The notes: generated by a model not told the origin, from the letters alone. DNA of 37,114 bases from an uncultured Prevotellaceae bacterium (GCA_945833925.1 CAMAFX010000018.1:1-37114), one strand, 5' to 3'; positions 9,042 to 18,106 are shown, counted from the stretch's first letter. Numbers and translations: made by a program.

Positions 9042-11549
9042 TTAACGAAGTTCTGCGTCAAGTTGCTTTGTCAAGTTGCCGATAAGCTTCTGCATGATAG
9101 CATCAATCTGCTTGTCGTTTAGAGTCTTCTCAGTGTCCTGAAGAATGAAGTTTACTGCATAGCTCTTCTTGCCAGCAGGCAGGTTCTTGCCCTCGTAAAC
9201 ATCGAACAGGCGAACTTCGCGCAACAACTTCTTCTCCGTACTGTAAGCAATCTTCTCTATCTCTGCAAATTCAACGCCCTTGTCAAGGAGCAATGCAAGG
9301 TCACGACTTACCGCTGGGAACTTGCTGATTTCCTTATATGTCACACTCGATTTAGCGATGAGCTTCATCAAGAGTTTCCAATTAATATCGGCAAAATAAA
9401 CAGGATTATCAATATCGAACTTCTTCTGAATGCCATGGGCAACAACACCCATCTTAACGAGCGACTTACCACCGCGATTCTGAATTTCCATTGCCTTGTC
9501 GAACAGATCACACTGCAAAGATGTATAAACAAGCATACCGGCAGGAACACCGCAACGACTGAGAACATTCAGGACGTATGCTTTCAGTTCAGCAAAGGTG
9601 GTATCCTCGTCTGCATGTGCCCAACTGCCTTCCACGCGCTTACCTGTAACCCAGATACCAAGGTGATAATCCTCTGAATATGCATCCAAGACATGCTTGA
9701 TAACCTCTGGGTCACGGCTGCTGCTCACACCAGGAACGATATCATGACATTTCTTCTCCTCATGGAAATAATAGCAGTTTCCGAACTCGAAGAACAACTG
9801 GTTAGGCATTCTGTAGTTTGCGTTGCGCGAGATACTCTCCAAGCCACCAAACAACAGTGTCTGACGCAAAACATTCAGGTCATTACTGAGAGGATTGAGA
9901 AGACGGACAAGATTCTCCGACTTAAAGCTCTCCAAACCATCATAATATGCAGCACGCTGCAAAGAATTGTTCAGAATCTCGTTGAAGCCACAGCCGACCA
10001 ACTGCTCGCCTATAATATTCTGCAACTTATGACTCTTGTCATTATCTCCCTTGACTGCAATGCAACTGTTCATCGAAAGAGGAATCTCTACATTGTTGTA
10101 TCCGTAAATACGCAGAATATCCTCCACAACATCACATGGACGACGAACATCAACACGATATGCAGGAACCTCCAACTTCAAACCATTTTCAGACTCCTCC
10201 AGAACCTTCATCTCGAGGCTCTCACAGATACTCTTTATTGTTGAATGCTCAAGTTTCTTACCGATTAGACGATCACAATAAGCATATTCAAGGTCTACGA
10301 TGAAATTGCTTGCAGGTGTTGGGTTTACATCTACAATCTCCATGCTGACCTCTGCATTGGCAAGTTCCTTTGCCATCATTGCAGCCATCTTGAGAGCATA
10401 TATCTGACCCATTGGGTCGATGCCGCGCTCAAAGCGGAAACTTGCATCGGTATTCAAGCCGTGACGTCGTGCACTCTTGCGAATCCAAGTCGGATTGAAG
10501 TATGCACTCTCAAGGAGAACATTCTTTGTAGTCTCGTATGTTCCGCTACCCTTACCGCCAAAAACTCCGGCAATGCACATCGGCTCTTCCGCATTGCAGA
10601 TAGCAAGGTCTTTATCGCTCAACTTATGTTCTACACCATCAAGGGTAACGAAAGGAGTTCCCTCCGGCATAGTCTTGACAACAATCTTTCCGCCTGTTAT
10701 CATGTCTGCATCAAAGCAGTGCAGTGGCTGACCGAATGCCATCATAATATAGTTAGTGATATCGACAATATTATTGATAGGTCGAAGTCCGATGATGTTC
10801 AATCTGTCCTTCAACCATTCAGGGCTTTCCTTAACCTCGCAATTCTTAAGTGAGACAGCACAGTAGCGTGGACAAGCCTCAGTTGCCTCAACTTCAACAG
10901 AAATAGGAAGAGAAGTGTTATCCACCTTGAAACCGTCGACTGATGGACGATGGAGCGATGTCTTGTAACCATTCTGCACAAGATATGCGTAAAGGTCGCG
11001 AGCCACGCCATAGTGACTGCATGCATCTGCGCGGTTTGGCGTAATGTCCACCTCGATGACATAATCACTCTCAAGGTGATAATAGTCTGCGGCCTTGGTG
11101 CCTGGTATAGCATCTGCTGGCAACACAATAATACCAGCATGGTCCTTACCGATGCCTATTTCATCCTCTGCACAAATCATACCGTTACTCTCAATGCCGC
11201 GAAGCTTGCTCTTCTTTATAGTAAAGCATTCGTCGCCATCGTAAAGTTTTGTGCCGAGCGTTGCTACGATAACTTTCTGTCCGGCCGCAACATTTGGTGC
11301 ACCACAGACAATCTGTACTGGCTCTCCGTTTCCGAGGTTTACACTGCAAACGTGCATGTGGTCGCTATTTGGATGAGGCTCACAAGTCAACACCTCTCCC
11401 ACAACAATACCCTCGAGACCACCCTTGATGGTCTGCACTTCCTCTACGCTGCCCACTTCAAGACCTGCCGATGTAAGAGCAACTGCCACTTCATCTGCGG
11501 TCATCTCGAAGTCAACATAGTCACGAAGCCACTTATATGAAATATTCAT
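9042..11549 (-). CDS. pheT: Phenylalanine--tRNA ligase beta subunit
   Basis: An 835-residue cytoplasmic enzyme subunit. The start at 11549 (MNISYKWLRDYVDF) is the family N-terminus; a longer frame from 11579 adds ten residues and would overlap the promoter. Order: N-terminal region and a tRNA-binding OB fold (about 40-150, VGEVLTCEPHPNSDHMHVC), B3/B4 editing domain (about 215-400), B5 domain (about 410-480), the core synthetase-like domain, and the FDX-ACB anticodon domain at the end (FPAVSRDLALLLDKGV to the C-terminus). No pheS is next to it, so the subunits are encoded apart here. Confidence 0.97.
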   Translation of the reverse strand: MNISYKWLRDYVDFEMTADEVAVALTSAGLEVGSVEEVQTIKGGLEGIVVGEVLTCEPHPNSDHMHVCSVNLGNGEPVQIVCGAPNVAAGQKVIVATLGTKLYDGDECFTIKKSKLRGIESNGMICAEDEIGIGKDHAGIIVLPADAIPGTKAADYYHLESDYVIEVDITPNRADACSHYGVARDLYAYLVQNGYKTSLHRPSVDGFKVDNTSLPISVEVEATEACPRYCAVSLKNCEVKESPEWLKDRLNIIGLRPINNIVDITNYIMMAFGQPLHCFDADMITGGKIVVKTMPEGTPFVTLDGVEHKLSDKDLAICNAEEPMCIAGVFGGKGSGTYETTKNVLLESAYFNPTWIRKSARRHGLNTDASFRFERGIDPMGQIYALKMAAMMAKELANAEVSMEIVDVNPTPASNFIVDLEYAYCDRLIGKKLEHSTIKSICESLEMKVLEESENGLKLEVPAYRVDVRRPCDVVEDILRIYGYNNVEIPLSMNSCIAVKGDNDKSHKLQNIIGEQLVGCGFNEILNNSLQRAAYYDGLESFKSENLVRLLNPLSNDLNVLRQTLLFGGLESISRNANYRMPNQLFFEFGNCYYFHEEKKCHDIVPGVSSSRDPEVIKHVLDAYSEDYHLGIWVTGKRVEGSWAHADEDTTFAELKAYVLNVLSRCGVPAGMLVYTSLQCDLFDKAMEIQNRGGKSLVKMGVVAHGIQKKFDIDNPVYFADINWKLLMKLIAKSSVTYKEISKFPAVSRDLALLLDKGVEFAEIEKIAYSTEKKLLREVRLFDVYEGKNLPAGKKSYAVNFILQDTEKTLNDKQIDAIMQKLIGNLTKQLDAELR

Positions 11550-11576
11550 CGTATTTGTATTTTTAAATTTCGGGCA

Positions 11577-11584
11577 CAAAGATA
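11577..11584 (-). promoter_or_regulatory. -7 element of the pheT operon
   Basis: The minus strand reads TATCTTTG, a perfect TAnnTTTG, 28 bases upstream of the pheT ATG. No good -33 match is visible. Confidence 0.5.
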
Positions 11585-11690
11585 CTACATTTTTTTAAGT
11601 TCTCCAAACACATTATTATATTTATAAAAGAAAAGACAGAGTAATGTCACACTTAAGGGCTCTGCGTTTTACAAATGGAAACAACAAAGA

Positions 11691-11723
11691 AAGCCGCAAT
11701 CTGCCATCGGCAAACTGCGACTT
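11691..11723 (-). terminator. Terminator of dnaB
   Basis: A 15-base stem with a 3-base loop lies 45 bases after the dnaB stop. All 15 positions pair in minus-strand RNA, using three G-U wobbles; in plus-strand RNA the same three would be A-C mismatches, so the hairpin has been kept for minus-strand transcripts. A moderately T-rich run (TCTTTGTTGTTT) follows. Confidence 0.65.
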
Positions 11724-11767
11724 ATACGTCACACGAATTATATTTTCAACTATTTGGAACTCAAGAA

Positions 11768-13291
11768 TCAGAACGGCATCTCTTCCTTGGGAGTAAACGG
11801 ATTCTCGTTGATTGCAAACGGAATATCATTCGAATCCATTCTGCTTGAGATGCTCTGGTCTATTGGTGGAGCCGTCATATAGTTTGTCTCGTGCAGATCC
11901 TCGAATCTCGCAAATTCCGAGCGGAAACGCATCTTCACGTCGCCAACAGCACCATTACGATGCTTTGCAAATATAATCTCTGCTTGACCAGTCAGGTCAT
12001 TACCCTTATCGTCTTGCTTAAAACCATAATATTCAGGACGATGGATAAAACAAACAATATCAGCATCCTGCTCTATGGCACCCGACTCGCGAAGGTCGCT
12101 CAACTGTGGCCTCTTACCTTCATTTCCGTCACGATTTTCAACTCCACGGTTCAACTGACTGAGCGCAATGATGGGCACGTTCAAGTCCTTGGCGAGCCCC
12201 TTCAGACTTCGGCTGATTATACTAACCTCCTCCTGACGACTGTTAAAACTTGCGCCACTTGCTGTCATAAGCTGAAGGTAGTCTATCATGATCATCTTAA
12301 CACCACGCTCACGAACCAGTCTTCTTGCCTTCGTTCTGAGCTCAAAAATACTGAGTCCACTCGTATCGTCAACGAAAATAGGAGCATCATTTAATGCATT
12401 TATTCGAGCATCGAGCTGAGCCCACTCGTGAGGTTTTAGCTGACCATTACGCAATTTTTCACCACTAATCTCGCAGACATTACCCATCAGACGTCGCACA
12501 AGTTGCACTGTCGGCATTTCAAGAGAGAAGAGGGCGATAGGAGTACGAAGGTCGCATCCCATCTTCTTCATCATACTGAGCACAAGGGCTGTCTTACCCA
12601 TAGCTGGGCGCGCTGCGATGATGATGAGGTCGCCAGGCTGCCATCCACTGGTCATCTTGTCAATGCCTTCAAATCCACTACTCAATCCACTGAGACCGTC
12701 ACTGCGTGAAGCAGCTCTGTGAATCATGTCCATAGCCTCTTGAATGTAAGGATTTATCTGTTCGGCAGTTTTCTTCATCGTGTTCTGAGAGATCTCGAAC
12801 ATTTTACCTTCTGCCATGTTCATCAGGTCGTCTACGTCTGTCGTTTCATCAAACGCCTGTGTCTGGATAATACTGCTGAGGGTTATAAGTTGTCTTGCCA
12901 GAAACTTCTGATAAATAATCTTTGCATGATAGAGAATATGTGCCGAACTTGTCACATTTCCTGCAAGCGATGTGATATAAAACGGACCACCAGCTTCCTC
13001 AAGTTTTCCAGTTTGTTCCAGATGGTCGGTTACGGTAAGCATATCCACGGGCTTCTGTTGCAGACTTAAATCCTGAACAGCCTGATAGATAAGTTGATTG
13101 CGATGGTCATAGAAAGCCTCTGCACGAAGCAGGTCGCTAACTATTCCATATGCATCCTGTTCAATCATCAGCGCACCAATCACAGCCGCTTCCATTGCGA
13201 GATTCTGAGGTTGCCTGTGTCCGTAGCTGTCCACCTGCGGCACCTCTACTATTTTTTGTTTCGAATTCTTTCGTGAGGAGTTAACTGACAT
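11768..13291 (-). CDS. dnaB: Replicative DNA helicase DnaB
   Basis: A 507-residue helicase that unwinds DNA ahead of the replisome. The N-terminal primase-interaction domain covers about 28-130 (PQNLAMEAAVIGALM), a linker follows, and the RecA-like motor has Walker A ARPAMGKTALV near 227 and Walker B MIMIDYLQLM. The SQLNRGVENR block and the later Arg-rich stretch are typical DnaB motifs. No intein is present. A 20-residue Lys/Ser-rich extension precedes the conserved N-terminus. Confidence 0.97.
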   Translation of the reverse strand: MSVNSSRKNSKQKIVEVPQVDSYGHRQPQNLAMEAAVIGALMIEQDAYGIVSDLLRAEAFYDHRNQLIYQAVQDLSLQQKPVDMLTVTDHLEQTGKLEEAGGPFYITSLAGNVTSSAHILYHAKIIYQKFLARQLITLSSIIQTQAFDETTDVDDLMNMAEGKMFEISQNTMKKTAEQINPYIQEAMDMIHRAASRSDGLSGLSSGFEGIDKMTSGWQPGDLIIIAARPAMGKTALVLSMMKKMGCDLRTPIALFSLEMPTVQLVRRLMGNVCEISGEKLRNGQLKPHEWAQLDARINALNDAPIFVDDTSGLSIFELRTKARRLVRERGVKMIMIDYLQLMTASGASFNSRQEEVSIISRSLKGLAKDLNVPIIALSQLNRGVENRDGNEGKRPQLSDLRESGAIEQDADIVCFIHRPEYYGFKQDDKGNDLTGQAEIIFAKHRNGAVGDVKMRFRSEFARFEDLHETNYMTAPPIDQSISSRMDSNDIPFAINENPFTPKEEMPF

Positions 13292-13375
13292 AAGAATTTT
13301 ATAATTAAAGGATTAAGAAACATCTCGGATGAGATCTGCAAATCTCTCGATCAAGCCCCTACTTCATAAACGATG

Positions 13376-13406
13376 CAAAGGTATGCAAAAATTTAAGAAA
13401 TGCAAA
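13376..13406 (-). promoter_or_regulatory. Promoter of dnaB
   Basis: The minus strand has TTTG (13403-13406), exactly 19 bases, then TACCTTTG (13376-13383), an ideal Bacteroidetes promoter. It implies a leader of about 80 bases before the ATG at 13291. Confidence 0.7.
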
Positions 13407-13431
13407 ATTAGAATATATTTATCTCCTACTT

Positions 13432-13463
13432 TTTGTTTTCTACCTTCTATTTGTTTATCTTTG
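13432..13463 (+). promoter_or_regulatory. Promoter of the acidic-tailed secreted protein and menA
   Basis: TTTG (13432-13435), 20 bases, then TATCTTTG (13456-13463). It is divergent from the dnaB promoter and lies 47 bases before the ATG at 13510. Confidence 0.65.
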
Positions 13464-13509
13464 TAACAAAATAAAAAACGACAATTACTAACACTTAAAA
13501 TAGACGAAC

Positions 13510-13977
13510 ATGAAAAACGTAATTAAACTGCTCATTTGCCTCTTCTTTAGCACAATGCTGGCAACGAACCTTTCCGCCGCAAACCCAACGAAGGCACAGA
13601 AGAAAATTGCGTATACCATTAAGGGACTGAAACTTAACGACACTCAGAAGAAGAGCATGCAAGCACTCTTGGCAAGTTATCTTGACGAGATTCACAAGGC
13701 AAAGGCAAAGTATTCTGCATTGAAGGACAAATACAAGTCTGCCATTGACAACGGAACCATCACCGACAAGGCAGCCAAGGCTATACTCGACGCCAAGTTC
13801 GAATACGAACAGGCAGAAGTGCGCATCAAGCTCAAGTACCTGCCAAAGTTCTCAGAGGTGATTCCTACAAAAAAAGTTTTGTACTGCTATAGCCTCATCA
13901 ATGACAAGATGAGCAAGATTGAGGGGAAGAATTCGTCTTCAAAGTCCAAGAGCAACGATGACGATGACGACAATTGA
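13510..13977 (+). CDS. Small secreted protein with Lys-rich helices and a poly-Asp tail
   Basis: A 155-residue protein of unrecognised family. Residues 1-24 are a signal peptide (LICLFFSTMLATNLSAA). The mature part is predicted helical and rich in Lys and Ala, with a heptad-like texture (LLASYLDEIHKAKAKYSALKDKY is one long helix by eye). It ends in a Ser/Lys stretch and five Asp. The layout, a short exported helical protein with hydrophobic spacing, is like the periplasmic Spy/LTXXQ type of sensor or chaperone, but no LTxxQ motif confirms this. Its last bases overlap the start of menA, so the two are translationally linked. Confidence 0.7.
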   Translation: MKNVIKLLICLFFSTMLATNLSAANPTKAQKKIAYTIKGLKLNDTQKKSMQALLASYLDEIHKAKAKYSALKDKYKSAIDNGTITDKAAKAILDAKFEYEQAEVRIKLKYLPKFSEVIPTKKVLYCYSLINDKMSKIEGKNSSSKSKSNDDDDDN

Positions 13978-14875
13978 AACAAACTCGTTCAAGGCATGGC
14001 TCCTTGCCAGTCGTCCAAAGACTCTGACAGGAGCCATCTCACCTGTCTTGCTCGCCCTCTCGCTCACGTGGCAGCACATCACATACGGGAATGTTACTGA
14101 AGGACTTTGCTTTCAGTGGACGCCTGCCATACTATGCTGTTTATTCGCACTCAGCATGCAGATAAACGCCAATTTCATCAACGACTTTTTTGACTGCATC
14201 AAAGGGGTAGACAACGAAGAGCGTCTCGGTCCTGCACGTGCTTGCTCCCAGGGATGGATTACTCTGGCCGCTATGAAGAGGGGAATCATCATCGCCACCC
14301 TTGCCAGCATTGCCATCGGACTACCCACCATCTACTGGGGAGGGTGGCAGCTTATTGTCATCGGATTGCTTTGCATTGCGTTCGCATTTCTGTACACCAC
14401 CACGTTCTCTCGGCTGGGTCTTGGAGATGTCCTTGTCATCCTGTTTTTCGGACTTACCCCTGTATGTACCACGTTCTACGTCATGACCGGTACTGTCACA
14501 TCACAAGTTGTCATTCTCAGTCTGGCAATGGGCCTCATCACCGACACATTGCTGCTTGTAAACAACTATCGCGACAGAGAGACTGACAAGGCAGTCAACA
14601 AGAAGACGCTTGTCGTACTGATCGGAGCAAAGGCAACCGAGTATCTTTATCTTCTTGTAGGAATCGTTTCTGTCGTCATGTCATTCGTAGTCATCCGTGA
14701 GAACAGCGATTCCGCCAGTGTCCACCTGTTACACCTGTTTCTTCCTCTACACCTATGGGCATGGCACAAGATGGTGAGCATTAAAAAAGGCAAAGAGTTG
14801 AATGACGTACTGGGCACAACTGCCCGCAACATCTTTCTCTTCGCCCTATTAGTATGTGCAGCTCTTCTCTTCTAA
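13958..14875 (+). CDS. menA: UbiA-family prenyltransferase, probable 1,4-dihydroxy-2-naphthoate polyprenyltransferase
   Basis: A 305-residue inner-membrane enzyme attaching a polyprenyl chain to an aromatic acceptor. In this context that is probably the menaquinone step. The first Asp-rich motif is NANFINDFFD (70-79) and the second is NNYRDRETD (202-210), both needed to hold Mg-diphosphate. Eight or nine hydrophobic segments are visible. Start: the frame is open from 13919, but the conserved region begins at ETNSFKAWLLASRPKTL, so ATG at 13958 (or 13964) is preferred; either overlaps the upstream gene by 20 or 14 bases. No other men genes are nearby. Confidence 0.9.
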   Translation: MTMTTIETNSFKAWLLASRPKTLTGAISPVLLALSLTWQHITYGNVTEGLCFQWTPAILCCLFALSMQINANFINDFFDCIKGVDNEERLGPARACSQGWITLAAMKRGIIIATLASIAIGLPTIYWGGWQLIVIGLLCIAFAFLYTTTFSRLGLGDVLVILFFGLTPVCTTFYVMTGTVTSQVVILSLAMGLITDTLLLVNNYRDRETDKAVNKKTLVVLIGAKATEYLYLLVGIVSVVMSFVVIRENSDSASVHLLHLFLPLHLWAWHKMVSIKKGKELNDVLGTTARNIFLFALLVCAALLF

Positions 14876-14961
14876 CTGCTGCTTTACTTCTTCTTTTCCA
14901 CCGTCACTATCAAGAGACAGTCTCGCATCGCCCTCATTCCCGCTATGGGACCAAGATGGCT

Positions 14962-15768
14962 TCACTTCACCAACGAGGTGGTTGGATTCTTCAGTCCTGT
15001 AGCATTGACAAGGAAAGCCTTTGCAATGCCAAACTTCAGGTACATATCCAGTCTGACTGGCATATGGTTGTCATCGTCAGTAATAAAGAATCTTATCAGT
15101 TCCTTATCGTCATTACCCTCTGTGTCGTAGAATGAGAACACCAGACACTGATACTTCTTCTTCGTACTTCTCATCTCCACCTTCTCCTTGCCTCTATACA
15201 TCACCGACACACTTGTTATGTCGTCTCCGTCAGCCATCTTGAAGTATTTGCGCTTGCCTTTTGCAAAGTCGTTGATGTCCATCGAGCGTGCTCTCTGCAT
15301 AAGGCTCAGCATATCGTATATACATTCCTGCGAATTATGCTCCTGTTTGGTTACGTGTCCGCCAGGATTCTGATACCTCTGTTTCACCTGCGTCGCACCG
15401 TTCTTGTACGAATACCACACCTCGTCTTTTCTGTACTGTCCACCCTCGTTTGCCGCCTTCTTATAGTACAAGGGGACATTGTCGGATGTAAACCATGCCG
15501 ACAGCGTATCACGCATGCAGAAGAACTTGTCGAGCGTGGTGCTTGTACGGGTTATCAGGTATGACCGATATGCATCTTGTCCATTGTACACACTCTTCGA
15601 AGTAAGAAAGAAAGCATTGCCTGCCTTTACCCACACAAAGTTCCAGTTGAAGTACAAGTCATACATCAATTTTTCGCCGTGCTGGAAAGCATAGTTCTTC
15701 AACGGACACTGTGCATCAACCCTCAGCATCGATGCAAAAACCAATAATAAGACAATAATCCTTTTCAT
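14962..15768 (-). CDS. DUF3108 domain secreted protein
   Basis: A 268-residue exported protein. Signal peptide 1-20 (IIVLLLVFASMLRVDAQ). The rest matches DUF3108: FQHGEKLMYDLYFNW, then WVKAGNAFF, and repeated amphipathic strands, as expected of a lipocalin-like beta-barrel of the periplasm. Function is not known. It is the last gene of mtnN-cutC-DUF3108, 14 bases after cutC. Confidence 0.85.
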   Translation of the reverse strand: MKRIIVLLLVFASMLRVDAQCPLKNYAFQHGEKLMYDLYFNWNFVWVKAGNAFFLTSKSVYNGQDAYRSYLITRTSTTLDKFFCMRDTLSAWFTSDNVPLYYKKAANEGGQYRKDEVWYSYKNGATQVKQRYQNPGGHVTKQEHNSQECIYDMLSLMQRARSMDINDFAKGKRKYFKMADGDDITSVSVMYRGKEKVEMRSTKKKYQCLVFSFYDTEGNDDKELIRFFITDDDNHMPVRLDMYLKFGIAKAFLVNATGLKNPTTSLVK

Positions 15769-15782
15769 AAATGGTCATTTAT

Positions 15783-16472
15783 TTAAGAGAGTTGTTCAAC
15801 AACACGTCTCACATTCTCTACCGTAGTTACTTTTCTTCCTGCAACCGTCGAACGAAGAGAACCATGGACCTCTGTCGCACCCGTCTCATTCACGATTGTA
15901 CGTACATTATCCACATTCACACCGGCACCTGGCATTATAACAAGAGGTTTTCTTCTGTTCTCTGACAGCTCTGCCGACATCTTCACGAGTTCCTTCAATA
16001 GTTCGACTCCTTTCAGTGCTGTTGCTGCCCGACCTGAAGTCAAGAGTCTGTCACATCCCATTTTCGATATCACCTGCAGTGCCTCACGCGGATTTCTGCA
16101 ACTGTCAAAGGCTCTGTGGAATGTAACGCTCACCCCCTCGGCTGCAGCAACCAGTCTGCGGCAAACATTCTCGTCTATATCTCCACACTTGTCGAGTGCC
16201 CCTATTACAACACCTTGTGCTCCAAGCGATTTGGCCATACGGATAGACTCTTCCATCTCCTGCGTCTCCTCATCCGAAAACACAAAGTCACCCGGTCTCG
16301 GTCTGATAAGAACATGGACTCTGATGCCTGTTTCCACGGCTTTCCTTATAAGTTCCATCTGAGGTGTCAGACCGTCGACTTCCAGGTCCTCACACAGTTC
16401 TACCCTGTCTGCTCCACCTGCCTTCGCCGCTCTTACACTGTCAATATCTGCACAACAGACCTCAAGTTTCAT
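15783..16472 (-). CDS. cutC: CutC family protein
   Basis: A 229-residue TIM-barrel protein of the CutC family: MKLEVCCADIDSVRAAKAGGADRVELC at the start, VHVLIRPRPGDF, TFHRAFD and LLTSGRAATA. The family was named for copper tolerance in E. coli, but that role is disputed and a barrel-type enzymatic activity is possible. The length is near the normal 240. It sits between mtnN and the DUF3108 gene with 13- and 10-20-base gaps. Confidence 0.93.
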   Translation of the reverse strand: MKLEVCCADIDSVRAAKAGGADRVELCEDLEVDGLTPQMELIRKAVETGIRVHVLIRPRPGDFVFSDEETQEMEESIRMAKSLGAQGVVIGALDKCGDIDENVCRRLVAAAEGVSVTFHRAFDSCRNPREALQVISKMGCDRLLTSGRAATALKGVELLKELVKMSAELSENRRKPLVIMPGAGVNVDNVRTIVNETGATEVHGSLRSTVAGRKVTTVENVRRVVEQLS

Positions 16473-16485
16473 ATTCTCCTATATA

Positions 16486-17172
16486 TTATATATTAATAAG
16501 GAACGTGCGCGTAACAGCGAATGACTTGTCTGCCATTGTCTTCCAGAAATCCTTATACTGCGAGAAGTTGTCCTTGTGAACCGGAGTGTCGCTGATAATT
16601 CGGAAACTCACAAATGGTACACCTTGCACATGACAAACCTGAGCTATTGCATTCGACTCCATATCCACTGCCATGGCATCCGGGAATAAACCCTTGATTC
16701 GCTGCTGTTCCTCTGTTTTGTCGACGAACAGGTCACCCGTGCAGATAAGTCCCGGAACCACATTGACATCAGTATCAAGATTAGTAGCCACCTCAACAAG
16801 CGACTTGTCACATTTCAGTCTCAATGGCAATCCCTGTACCTGTCCCCATTCGTTGCCTGGACCGCACCACATATCGTGATACACCGTCTCCGTGCTGACC
16901 ACTACATCCATCACGTTCAGCGACACGTCAACTCCACCTGCCACACCCGTACTGACAATCATGTCAGGATGGAATCTTTCAATGAGCAATGCCACGCCCA
17001 TCGCAGCATTAACCTTTCCTATTCCGCATTGAACCAGCACGATTTCGTTCTCGCCAACCTTACCGGTCATATACGTATCATTACCTATTCTAACACTTTC
17101 CTCATCAGCAAGCATAGCGGCTAACTGATTAAATTCTACCGACATAGCGGTTAACACTCCTAATTTCTTCAT
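16486..17172 (-). CDS. mtnN: 5'-methylthioadenosine/S-adenosylhomocysteine nucleosidase
   Basis: A 228-residue enzyme that cleaves adenine from methylthioadenosine and S-adenosylhomocysteine, in the methyl cycle. The start at 17172 (MKKLGVLTAM) is chosen because the extension to 17238 would run through the promoter and adds a Phe-rich tail. Key residues: Glu13 (AMSVEFNQL), Glu172 in VDMESNAIAQV, and Asp195 in FRIISDTP. Glycine-rich VSTGVAGG holds the ribose. First gene of the operon with cutC. Confidence 0.95.
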   Translation of the reverse strand: MKKLGVLTAMSVEFNQLAAMLADEESVRIGNDTYMTGKVGENEIVLVQCGIGKVNAAMGVALLIERFHPDMIVSTGVAGGVDVSLNVMDVVVSTETVYHDMWCGPGNEWGQVQGLPLRLKCDKSLVEVATNLDTDVNVVPGLICTGDLFVDKTEEQQRIKGLFPDAMAVDMESNAIAQVCHVQGVPFVSFRIISDTPVHKDNFSQYKDFWKTMADKSFAVTRTFLINI

Positions 17173-17194
17173 TTGAAATATAAAATTACTTTCA

Positions 17195-17202
17195 CAAAGA
17201 TA
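17195..17202 (-). promoter_or_regulatory. -7 element of the mtnN operon
   Basis: The minus strand reads TATCTTTG, 22 bases upstream of the mtnN ATG. The -33 region is weak. Confidence 0.5.
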
Positions 17203-17255
17203 CAACATGAAAAAGAATAACGCAGAAAAAAATAACATATTTTTCGTTAAAATGC

Positions 17256-17286
17256 TTTGTGCATATACAAAGTTGTACTATCTTTG
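17256..17286 (+). promoter_or_regulatory. Promoter of the RecQ C-terminal-like gene
   Basis: TTTG (17256-17259), exactly 19 bases, then TATCTTTG (17279-17286). It is divergent from the mtnN promoter and 27 bases before the ATG at 17314. This argues the gene is complete at its 5' end and not a broken recQ. Confidence 0.7.
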
Positions 17287-17313
17287 TCGCCGAAAAAAAA
17301 TGATATAAAACAT

Positions 17314-18033
17314 ATGGACGGAAAAGAATCTGTTTGCAAAATATTACGTTCCTTTGTAGAACTGAACGAGACTATGAACCGAGATCTTCTTATGGACTAC
17401 ATCATGGGAAGACCGACACAGCAGATGAGCCAGCGTGGATTGGACAACACAGAAAACTACGGATGTGGTGATGATAAGGAGGAGGACCACTGGACAATGG
17501 TCATCGACCAGGCTATCGAGGAAGGCTTGCTCAAATCAAGTTCTGTAGGCATCTCCATTGCAGCCAAAGGCAAGAAATTCCTGAAAAAACCAACAGAGTT
17601 CATGCTCAAGGACGAGGACGAGGAAGTCATCGATGAGAATATCGGCGACATAGACGACAACGACCTTCTTGACGATTCTATCCCAACAACACCCAAGGCA
17701 CAGTCCTCAAAGTCCTCTACATCTCAGCGCAAGCTCGCCCTCATACAGGCAGTCGACCGACATGTGGCTATCGATGACTTTGCCAGCAACCACGGCTACG
17801 ACTTTGACGAAGTACTGAACGATATGGAAGCCATCATTTCAAGCGGTACAAAGCTCGACCTTACATATTTCGGTATAGAAGTGCTTGGCGAAGAGGCAAT
17901 GGAAGAATTGTTCGACTACTACGAAGACGCCAGCGACGACAATCTCGACAAGGCTATCGACGAGTACGGCGATGTCTACAGCAAGGAAGAGTTGCATCTT
18001 GGCAGAATCCTCTGGCGTGTCAGCAAGATGTAA
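17314..18033 (+). CDS. Stand-alone RecQ C-terminal-like protein (RQC winged helix plus RecQ-type HTH), no helicase
   Basis: A 239-residue acidic protein. Residues about 10-98 follow the RQC winged-helix pattern of Bacteroidetes RecQ: NRDLLMDYIMGRPTQQM, then NYGCGDDKEEDHWTMVIDQA, then GLLKS and AAKGKKFLKKPTEFML. Residues about 139-239 match the extra helical HTH module that ends those RecQ proteins: LALIQAVDRHVAIDDFASN, EAIISSGTKLDLTYF, and a final acidic helix. Between them is an Asp/Glu- then Ser-rich linker in place of the HRDC domain. No ATPase motif is present. By inference it binds DNA or partners of RecQ. The start gives the normal distance from the promoter; the longer frame from 17257 would begin inside it. 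Confidence 0.7.
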   Translation: MDGKESVCKILRSFVELNETMNRDLLMDYIMGRPTQQMSQRGLDNTENYGCGDDKEEDHWTMVIDQAIEEGLLKSSSVGISIAAKGKKFLKKPTEFMLKDEDEEVIDENIGDIDDNDLLDDSIPTTPKAQSSKSSTSQRKLALIQAVDRHVAIDDFASNHGYDFDEVLNDMEAIISSGTKLDLTYFGIEVLGEEAMEELFDYYEDASDDNLDKAIDEYGDVYSKEELHLGRILWRVSKM

Positions 18034-18106
18034 GACATAACTCCACACATAGCAGCCAGCAGGCAAAGATAAGAAAAGATCGACGTAAAGATATCAAGAA
18101 ACAAAG

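Noticed and set aside
17173..17238. Longer mtnN start
   Set aside because: The added Phe-rich leader would overlap the -7 element at 17195-17202 and no homologue I recall has it.
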